Shown: positions 56,601 to 64,000 of the stretch, in pieces
Position numbering within the stretch: position 1 is the stretch's first letter
How the letters are laid out: each line of letters begins with the position of its first letter
Assembly: GCF_000003195.3 (NCBI RefSeq)
Contig: NC_012879.2
Coordinates: 27,499,564-27,563,563, forward strand
Direction: 5' to 3'
DNA length: 64,000 nt
Source of the DNA: Sorghum bicolor
Taxonomy: Eukaryota > Streptophyta > Magnoliopsida > Poales > Poaceae
Translations under genes and position numbers: made by a program
The notes under the pieces: model-generated
Databases searched by the model: none
What the model was told of the DNA's origin: nothing
The model's input: only the letters and a program-made list of their open reading frames with translations

Positions 56601-57994
56601 AGAAATGCCTCCTTGGTATTCGGGTCTTTCAACATCACTACACGAGTGGTGGTGTCGATAAGAACTCCGTTGCCACTCATCCACTTCATCCCCAGAATTA
56701 CATCTATGCCCACACCGGGTAGGACAACCAAATCAGCAAGAAACTGACAGCCTCCTGTTTCCAGAGTTGCCCCCAAAACCACTTGATTGGTGGAAATATC
56801 ATTTCCCGCAGCACTAATACAATAACTGCCCTTATCAAGTGTAATTGCCTTGAGATTATGCTTAGACACAAATTCAGAACTCACAAAAGAATGCGATGCT
56901 CTTGAATCAAAAAGCACAAGCGTGTCATGTTGATTGACCAGAAACTTACCAGCCGTAACTACCTCACCAGCAGGGATTGCTTCTACAGTAGTGTAGTGAA
57001 CACGCCCCTGACGGACGTTGCCCTGGTTGACCTTCTTTGGCGGGTAAGGACAGTTGCTCTGCCAATGCCCGGTCTGATTGCAGTTCCAGCACGGACGGTT
57101 GGCAGGTGGAGTCTTGGCATAGTTGGGACCCGTGTTTCCCCTAGGAAGAGCAATATAGTACCCCTTGCGAAAACCCGTCTTGGCCTGATTCTTCATCATC
57201 GGAGGGCGGTATCGCTGGTTAGGTGTTGGAGCGCGGAACGGTGGCTTGGCTGCCACTGGAGCCTTGGACTGAGATGTCCCTGTCCCGGCCTCAAAAGCCC
57301 TCTTGTGAGTCTTGGTGGCAGAGTACACAGTGTTATAGTTCTCTTAAGTGAGAGCATCACTGACAAACTCATTGAAAGTTGCACACTTAGTGCGGCCCAT
57401 TGTCTTCAGCAACTTGGGGCCCAAACCCCGCTTGAAACTAGCAATCTTTTTCGTCTCCGTGTTCACAAACTCAGGAGCATACCTCGACAAATGATTGAAA
57501 GCATGCAAATACTCCTTCAAAGTATTGTTGCCCTGAGTTAACTGCATGAACTCGGTATGCTTCATCTCCATAACACTAGGAGGAATGAAATGCCCCTTGA
57601 AAGCTTCACGGAAAAGATTCCAGTCAAGCACAGTGTCGGCTGGAAGAGTTTCCCGATACTGATTCCACCAGATGCCTGCTGGGCCCTGCAGTTGATGAGC
57701 TGCATATTGCGCCTTCAAACCTTCAGTCAACCGAAGCAAGCGGAACTTCTGTTCTACCGTGTTCAGCCATTCTTCAGCTTGAAGGGGTTCTTCAACTTCT
57801 CTGAAAGGTGGGGGCTTTGTATCCATGAAGTCCTTGAAGCTACTGTACTGGTTAGGAGCTGGCCCTTCATGTGCGTTGCGACCACCCTGATTCACCATCC
57901 GATTGATGGTCTCAGTGAGCATCCTCTGATTGTCCACCATCATTTGCATTAACTCAGCAGGATTGGGTGGTGGAGGAGGAGGTGGTGGATTCAT
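53669..57994 (-). pseudogene. gag-pol of H (Tekay chromovirus), two premature stops
   Basis: This is a single frame from Met at 57994 to 53669, broken only by TAA at about 57344 and TGA at about 55679. Gag begins with a proline run, and FKGHFIPPSVMEMKHTEF marks its core. The zinc knuckle [14 protein letters not shown] is intact. The protease loop is [12 protein letters not shown], with Arg where Gly is expected. RT has FIDDILVYS and RNase H has [16 protein letters not shown]. Integrase has its zinc site (CDNCCRVK), core and C-terminal GPY module ([11 protein letters not shown]), and a chromodomain ([20 protein letters not shown]) closes it. Start, order and length are as expected for the lineage. 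Apart from two stops and the protease change it is nearly complete. Confidence 0.9.
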
Positions 57995-58393
57995 GTTTGC
58001 ACGCTGTTCCGCACCTCAGGTGCCACGAGACATCTGTAAAGACACAGTCAGTGAGCATTGATGATGACAAGATTTGCCGCTGAAGAACTTATATTTATGC
58101 CTGAAAGTATTCGAGAGAATAGCTTTACAGAAAAGGCACAATAATTCAATTCCACAAAACAACATCTCCAATCCACACATGACAAAGATATCCGCAAAAT
58201 GCACCTCAACGGGAAACGTCGTCATATCATAACAAACATGTTAAGATTGCACATTGGGTCCATAAAGTTATTACACCATCACAGTACATGCCATGAGTCA
58301 CGGTCAAAGTTCCGGGTTACAACATGGTTACAAAAGCACCACTGCTAACTGGAATACTACAAAAGATCCTCACAAGGCACTACCCACTACTCT

Positions 58394-59478
58394 CTACACT
58401 CCAGGCTCGTCGTCCGAGTCAGCGTCGAAGATCGCCTCTCCATCCTCGTCGCTAACCGGCTCAAGCTCCTCGTCCTCGACGTCCTCATGCAAAGGTGGTG
58501 CAGCCGCCGCTGGTCCATCGACCTCCATACCGTCATCATCGGCCACAATCACCTGAGGTCCCACCTCTGGATACACGGGTATAGGGCGAGGAATAGGGTG
58601 TAGCAAGTTGTTGAGACGATGGATCTCCACAAGACCAGCCTCAATCTGATCCTGCAGATAGTTCTCCTGCTCAAGAGACTGAACTCGGTGCATCTCCCAT
58701 GCTCTACGCCTGTTCTCCGACATGCGGAGTGCAGTGTCCCTCTCACGAGTGATCTGCACCAAGCGCTCCTGAACTGTCTCCTTCTCTCTAGCTAACTGAC
58801 TCATCTGATCCTGCTTATGATCTCTCTCTCTAATGGCTTTTCCCCACTGCTGCCTATGGTACTCCGCAATGTCCTCTAGTCATTGCGGTCCTTCTGAGCT
58901 TGCTCCAGGAGTCTAGCTTGCTTGCGAAACTTGCGAGCACGATTTTCAGCCTTCCGTTGCATCTCCTGAGCCTGGCGAACAGCCACCATCACCTGTGCAT
59001 AGGTGTTTTCTCGCTGACTGATCAGCTTGAGTACAGCCATCCTAGCACTCATAGCAGGACTAGAACTCTCAGCTCTCTCTCCCCTGCCTCGAACCAACGC
59101 ATAACCATCAGCCTGTTTCCACTCCGCTGCTGCTGGGTCAGCACAGGGAATGGAGGCCGCTGGTCCTCCCATCAGCTCATCACCACACCTCTGACAGATA
59201 TCGAGCAGGATAGTCTGAGCTGCAACCTGAGCTGCCTCCCAAGGAGTCTGCCCATCTGAGCTACAAGTCCACCCTGTCCATGCAGGCTTGTCCCCATGTG
59301 GAGGGACAACTCCCTGCACAGCAAACCACTGTATCCCTCCTGTGCTCTCCAACTCCCACCAGGAATACTGAGGTGGCTCAGTATACCCGACAGACTGAAG
59401 CACTCTTCAGAGCAAAGTAGGAGTGCCAAACTCGCTCAAGAAAGTGTCACTAGGACGGGGTGAAGCGGGTGCGTCCAT
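58394..59478 (-). pseudogene. orf0-like ORF upstream of gag in H
   Basis: The minus strand opens at Met 59478 (MDAPASPRPSDTF). A TGA near 59405 and a frame change near 58880 interrupt it. The first part has PPQYSWWELESTGGIQWFAV and TPWEAAQVAAQTILLDI, whose spacing resembles a double-stranded RNA-binding fold; this is only an inference. A Lys/Arg/Gln-rich coiled coil follows across the frame change, then a proline stretch and a strongly acidic tail (DVEDEELEPVSDEDGEA). Extra ORFs before gag have been described for some rice gypsy elements. The function is unknown. Confidence 0.6.
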
Positions 59479-60282
59479 CTGTGGAAAGGAATAGGAATAC
59501 CATGGGTAAAAGAGGATTAGTTTAAGCAACATTTATTTAATTAAAAGGAACGACATTGTAAGGGAAGGAGTAGACAGAATGTATGTATGAATGCGACATG
59601 ATGCATGCACGAACCATACGTCCTCACAAACTTAGAAAATTAATATTCTAACGGATATACGGTGGCATACATTCGTCTCTCGATACGATAACTATCGATT
59701 TACACGTGCGCTGTTAGAGTACCTGCATAAAACTTCATTTCAGCCCAACAGTTCCCAATATATCACTCAAGAAAGCAGTAAACTAAGTGCACATTGCTTG
59801 GACATGCCCAACATGCACAAACAATGACACCACAGCTACCCGAGAAATTAAATGCTCCCCAATTAAGTTTCTTTCGTGGTTCCATGGTTTTGACATGTAA
59901 CCACTCCAGAAGACCACCGCGAACACTCCCCTAGACCGCCGTTTGGACGATCATGCTCTCATAGCTCACACTTACCAGAGCGTAGGTGCGACGTTGCATA
60001 AATTAAATCTAGCGATATATGTGGCTAATTCACATATGAAGGCTACCTCCACCATTAGACCACAGGGTAGCATAGTGCGGTCATCACACATCCATACCTG
60101 AGTACTGCCGGAGATGCATAAATAAAACCCCCCAAGTCAGTACTTAATTAGCCACCTATAGTCCTTATGTGGGCAAGGAGGATTCGACCACTGGCATAAC
60201 TTAATTATTGATTTACACCATTTTATTTAAAAACTCTTTTGTTTTTCAAATACACAAACGCTACATTTATAATGCTGAACTT
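59479..60282 (-). other. 5' leader of H
   Basis: About 800 nt between primer binding site and orf0 without a gene. It presumably holds packaging signals; nothing specific is visible. Confidence 0.6.
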
Positions 60283-60294
60283 GCTCCGATGCCA
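60283..60294 (-). other. Primer binding site of H (degenerate initiator tRNA-Met)
   Basis: The minus strand reads TGGCATCGGAGC, two changes from the initiator tRNA-Met complement TGGTATCAGAGC. It lies two bases from the LTR end. Chromoviruses commonly use this primer. Confidence 0.75.
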
Positions 60295-60296
60295 GC

Positions 60297-60850
60297 TATC
60301 ACAGAACCGACCAAATTATAAGAGTTCAAGTGTAGAAACGATCGCCCAGCAATCAAGTTTCCAAACTTGAGCCCATATAATCCCGGTAGTCAATTGAAAT
60401 CACGAAGGACTTCAAACCAACTCGCAACAAACAAAGATCGTAATAATTCAACATAAACACAGTGAATGTTACATAGTCAAACATAGCCGTCGAAGCGGCA
60501 CCACATCGGAGTCTTAAGTTATTACAACACTTGTCCAAAGTAGCGGAAGCAAAATAGTTACACAGACATTCCAAAGTTCAGTTCATAAGTTTGAGTTACT
60601 GCCAGAGTCGACACCATCCTTCCAAAAGCAACAGGTACGAAGTTGTTAGAGAACCGTGCCCAACGGTTAGTCCTCATCCCCAGCGGGATGGAGACAGATC
60701 TTGCAGAAACCGTCATAGAAGATGTCATCTGCAACAGGTGGGAATAAACCCTGAGTACGAGAATGTACTCAGCTAGACTTACCCGTCTAGTAAAACATAA
60801 AAGACACCAAGGATCATGCAAGGCTAAGATATAAAAGTAGAGCTGGTTGA
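60297..60850 (-). repeat. 5' LTR of H, visible part
   Basis: It matches 49039-49592. The terminal dinucleotide TG (plus strand) of the other copy reads TA here. It is cut by B4 after GGTTGA; the uninterrupted copy continues GGTTGACTCG. Confidence 0.9.
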
Positions 60851-62085
60851 TGTTGATATTTGGGAACGCAATAAGGAATTGATCCGCAAGCGCACGGATA
60901 TCAGTGAGCACTTCACCCGGGAAATTATCCAGAGTATCGTATTTATTTTTTTACCACTAGGAGAAAGAGTGCATCTGACTAACCGGTCTATTACTACTAA
61001 CCTTTAGGCACAGAGAATGTCTTTCGATGTGAGTGATAAATAGAGAAGACTGCAACCGTAGTCTCCTTCTAACCTTGGTAAGGATGATCTACTGTTCTAA
61101 TGGGGAGGCTAATGGAATCTAGACACCACAAAGGATGTTCAACCCGCACCTATAAACCCTATCCTTCCTGCTAACGAGATGTGATCTACAAAGGTAGCTC
61201 GGAATTGTCACGTTCCTCACTACTACCACGGTCCAGCTAGTCAGGGAATATTTACGAGTACCCCAGCCTAAACACCTCGTTTACACCAGCAATGATTACT
61301 CTAAACTCTACGCGAAGAGATTAAAGTAAACTCATAAACCATAAGAACAATAAAACAAGAACTTACTAGAATTTAGAAGTCGAATTACTGAAGAATCCTA
61401 GGAGCAAGCTTCGGGTTAGGAGAACTTGATCCCGCAGGTACAAGCTTGGAGTAGATACAGACAGGCCGGGCATCCTCCAATCTACACCTCCACTCTATCT
61501 CTCTCAATCTAGTAGAAACTAGAAGATCTATTTCTACCTTACATTGATTGCTAAGCCTAAAAAGAAATATTAATTAGAGAAGAGGTTTTCCTTCGAGGGC
61601 ACCCCTCAGTCTCTATGATAATTTCTTCATGTCTTCTCCAGGGGCCAGGGGGGCCTTGCTTATATAGTCCTCCCCTTCTATGCGTTTTTGGGTCGATAGC
61701 CGAGGTGGTACTATGTTTTTCTTGATCCAATAGGTCGGTGGAATATCCCGAACGAAAGAGTCCTGATTTGGCTCCAGCAGGGGGGCGGGCGCCCTGGCTT
61801 CCAGGGCGGGCGCCTTGGGCCTGGCCCAGTTTTGCCTCCGCTTCGGTCTCGTGGCTTCTGGAGTCTTCTAGATGAAGTAAAATTGCGCGGTGCATTGATA
61901 TCTCTATGTAATCCCGACATGTGGGCCTTTCTTCCTTATTTCCTGATAACCCCCTGCAGAAATAGATAAACAACAAAACTCGTGGAATTCTGTCAGATCA
62001 AACCCTAATTCTAGGTGATAGTTGCATATTGGTCCATTCTCTTGTTTATTTGATAATTAAAACTGATACTTAAGAACCGTCAACA
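60851..62085 (-). repeat. 3' LTR of B4
   Basis: 1235 bp, TGTTGATATTTGGG to GAACCGTCAACA on the plus strand. A TATA box lies on the minus strand at 61659-61667, and GC boxes GGGCGGGCGCC are at 61783-61794 and 61804-61815. It is related to the B1 and B2 LTRs mainly in the TATA/GC-box block and the termini. Confidence 0.85.
61659..61667 (-). promoter_or_regulatory. LTR promoter TATA box, B4
   Basis: CTATATAAG on the minus strand, followed by the conserved CCCCTGGCCCCTGG block as in B1 and B2. Confidence 0.6.
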
Positions 62086-62089
62086 AATA

Positions 62090-62100
62090 CCCCCATACTT
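62090..62100 (-). other. 3' polypurine tract core of B4
   Basis: AAGTATGGGGG (minus), beside the LTR. The identical 11-mer is at 63176-63186. Confidence 0.75.
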
Positions 62101-62511
62101 AGGCTTTTACTCGTCCTCGAGAAAAGGATGGTTAAGAACAATATCTGGGGTAAACATTTAAAACATTCTCTTTATATAATTGCAGGGTGTTAAAATTCCA
62201 CTGTGTACCATAGTCAGGGAAGTTTATGATTAAGAGTAAAGATCCTTTCTTCTCGATCCTGTCACTTGGAGTTTTTATATATTTTTGAAAGAAAGTTAGC
62301 ATACCTTTTTATCCTCATAGGTTCTCTCAGATCACTCATTATCTTTTATATATATCTCACTGAGGCTGTTTTATTTTGCAAAAATTCTCAAGCATACTTA
62401 CTTTGCATTTATTGCCTGATCAAAACGGGATCCGAGGAGGGGAATGTCATACTCTTAGATCAAAGACTTTGAAAATTAAAAACTTTGTCAACTCTTGCTG
62501 GCATATTGCTT

Positions 62512-62671
62512 ATTAGAGGGACCATGGGCTATCATTTTTTTTAAGTGGATACCGAGGTACCCCTAATTCTACTGCCGGACACTTGTCCATTTTTTTTGCG
62601 AGGTTGTCGAGCACTTGCTCCTTTTTATTTCCTCGAAATATTTTTATTTTTGCATAGCCCATGCCTCTAAT
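62512..62671 (-). ncRNA. Structured 3' UTR module of B4 (predicted cis RNA element)
   Basis: ATTAGAGG (62512-62519) plus CATGGGCTAT (62523-62532) pair with ATAGCCCATG (62654-62663) plus CCTCTAAT (62664-62671). This gives 18 perfect pairs around a 3-nt bulge. Inside are hairpins GGACACTTGTCC (62577-62588) and GAGCACTTGCTC (62609-62620). B2 has the matching module with compensating changes. Confidence 0.6.
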
Positions 62672-63175
62672 GCAATAATACTTCGGAAGAGTGAATCTTA
62701 CTGAAATAGTGTCTTGATCTTGGGAGCATGATAAATCTCTCAACAAGGGTCTAACTCATTTTGAACAAACTCAATACAGAGTAGATAGCTTTTATAATCA
62801 TAATTAATATTTTTATTTTTATCAGGCATATAAAACACTGAGGACGGTAGCTAGAATTTTGAATATTTTGAAATAAATTCTCCAAGCAACAATGATATCA
62901 AGAATAAGAAACTCATACTCTACCATCACATATTCCATATTGACTTAAGTAACACAGGGTTTTAAAATGATTTTATAATAATTGTAAGTTTTCAGGAAAT
63001 ATCACAGATTGAGATTAATCATGATTAGAAATATTTTAATCTTTTTATTTTATCATGTCGGAAACAGTAATCTGCATAATTCAAAATAAATGTATGTATG
63101 AAGTAAAGTGTGCAGAGTGTGTACCTGAATCGTGGAGTGGTGTAGTCGGAGTGTGTTAGGCATGTTGAGGGATCT

Positions 63176-63186
63176 CCCCCATACTT
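63176..63186 (-). other. Internal polypurine tract copy in B4
   Basis: AAGTATGGGGG (minus), about 200 nt downstream of the ORF stop at 63389. The position is comparable to the internal copy in B2 (33768-33781). Confidence 0.65.
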
Positions 63187-63388
63187 GTTTTCTGCTTTCT
63201 TGCACAAAAATAAAGTAGAGACACACAAGACATAATAATAATAATAGTAGTACTCTTTATTGATCTTGAGGCATTTAGTACAAAAGACTGATAACAAACT
63301 GATAGCAAACTAATAATAATAGCAAACTTAAACCGAATTTAAAGATAGATGACTAAGATGCATTGCCTCAAGGTCTAATCTAGATAAC

Positions 63389-64000
63389 TTAGCGGCGCTC
63401 TAATTCCTTGATCTTCTTGTTGGCACTGGCAAGATCCTGCCTAAGGCCTAGTATAATGGTGTTGTGGTTAGAGAGCTGCCTAGTGAGGGAATTAATTGAG
63501 GACTGGAGGTCTATGATAATTCTATCTAGCCTGCGAACTTCCTCATCAATATCCATTATAGTCTTGCGACGCTTGGGAGGTGTCTCGAAAGCATTGAGAG
63601 AATGCTTCGGGGCTGCCTTTGGAGGGATGAAACGGACTTTGGCTGCTCTAATCCCTTCAAAGTAAGGCCTTTCCTCCTCTGAAGTGTAGCGTACGCTGCT
63701 GATCTCGCCGCTCCGGTTGGTCTTGACTCCAACGACCCTCTCATTGGGTCTAGGTGGAAGGATCCTTGTGCTGATTGGCACCTTGATAGTGGTCTTCGTC
63801 TTGGATGATGGTCCTTTGAGGAGTAGGGGTTGTGGTGGTGCGGGAGAACTAGTTGAGCATGGTAAGATTGGGCGGAGCTGCGTTGACATAATGGCATGGC
63901 TTCTAGCTGACGCTCTGTGTTGGCCGGGACGAGAGCACGGGCATCGGGGTCTTCCACTGGCTCCATGTTGAGGTTGAAGGGGACGACTTCCCAATCGTCG
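63389..64000 (-). CDS. C-terminal part of the env-position ORF of B4
   Basis: The minus-strand frame is open from the window edge to the stop at 63389, at least 200 codons; the true start is probably outside. The first half is basic and proline-rich. The last 70 residues (from about IDEEVRRLDRIIIDLQ onward, ending KKIKELERR) form a clear coiled coil. It occupies the same place as the 527-residue ORF of B2 but shares little sequence in the visible part. The function is unknown. Confidence 0.6.
   Translation of the reverse strand, partial: RRLGSRPLQPQHGASGRPRCPCSRPGQHRASARSHAIMSTQLRPILPCSTSSPAPPQPLLLKGPSSKTKTTIKVPISTRILPPRPNERVVGVKTNRSGEISSVRYTSEEERPYFEGIRAAKVRFIPPKAAPKHSLNAFETPPKRRKTIMDIDEEVRRLDRIIIDLQSSINSLTRQLSNHNTIILGLRQDLASANKKIKELERR

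Larger units (their letters stand above)
49039..60850 (-). mobile_element. Element H: Tekay chromovirus with extra upstream ORF, minus strand
   Basis: The order on the minus strand is 5' LTR (from outside, ending 60297), primer site, orf0-like ORF, gag-pol, polypurine tract and full 3' LTR (53626-49039). It is inserted in the gag of E2. Its 5' LTR is interrupted by B4 after 554 bases. The shared LTR parts differ at roughly ten sites by eye, so it is moderately young. Confidence 0.9.
60851..64000 (-). mobile_element. Element B4: Athila-like retrotransposon, 3' part, minus strand
   Basis: The 3' LTR (60851-62085), polypurine tract, structured 3' UTR and the C-terminal part of an ORF at the window edge share layout with B2 but differ in sequence. 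The preceding GTTGA (60846-60850) should be repeated at its far end outside the window. It is inserted in the 5' LTR of H, making it the innermost element of the right arm. Confidence 0.85.

Overview
This 64 kb window looks like gene-poor, repeat-rich DNA from a grass, most likely a panicoid/andropogonoid genome. That placement is an inference from the element families: Tat, Athila and Tekay Ty3/gypsy elements and a SIRE/Maximus-type copia element. I found no host gene, rRNA, tRNA or CRISPR array. Essentially every base can be assigned to LTR retrotransposons nested inside one another.

Left arm, outermost to innermost: a Tekay chromovirus F (15650-18169 visible) holds Tat element J (13348-15649). 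J holds copia element C1 (8790-13347), C1 holds Tat element A2 (3255-8789), A2 holds Athila-like element B1 (1311-3254), and B1 holds a second copy of family A, A1 (1-1310). The left halves of these five insertions lie outside the window.

Right arm: the 3' LTR of F is interrupted by Tat element G, exposed as 18170-26380, 30679-30731 and 40148-42982. G contains a 4.3 kb Tekay-type solo LTR, E1 (26381-30678, target duplication GGCGT), and a complete non-autonomous Athila-like element, B2 (30732-40147). It is then interrupted by a deleted Tekay element, E2 (42983-49038). E2 holds Tekay element H (49039-60850), whose 5' LTR is broken by Athila-like element B4 (60851-64000, continuing outside).

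The coding regions are gag, protease, reverse transcriptase, RNase H and integrase in various states of decay. There are also extra genes. All three Tat elements carry an antisense gene between pol and the 3' LTR. In A2 it has a plant mobile domain, a legible eight-exon structure and its own TATA box. In G it is a spliced coiled-coil gene cut by two insertions. Element H has an extra ORF upstream of gag. The Athila-like elements have an ORF in the env-like position near the 3' LTR.

The observations most worth following are: a structured RNA-like module with co-varying hairpins shared by the 3' UTRs of B2 and B4; internal copies of each element's own polypurine tract; the intron-containing antisense Tat genes; a dispersed GCCGAT/ATCGGC word covering family A; and a GC-rich island with a CTGAC...GTCAG palindrome in all four Tekay LTRs.
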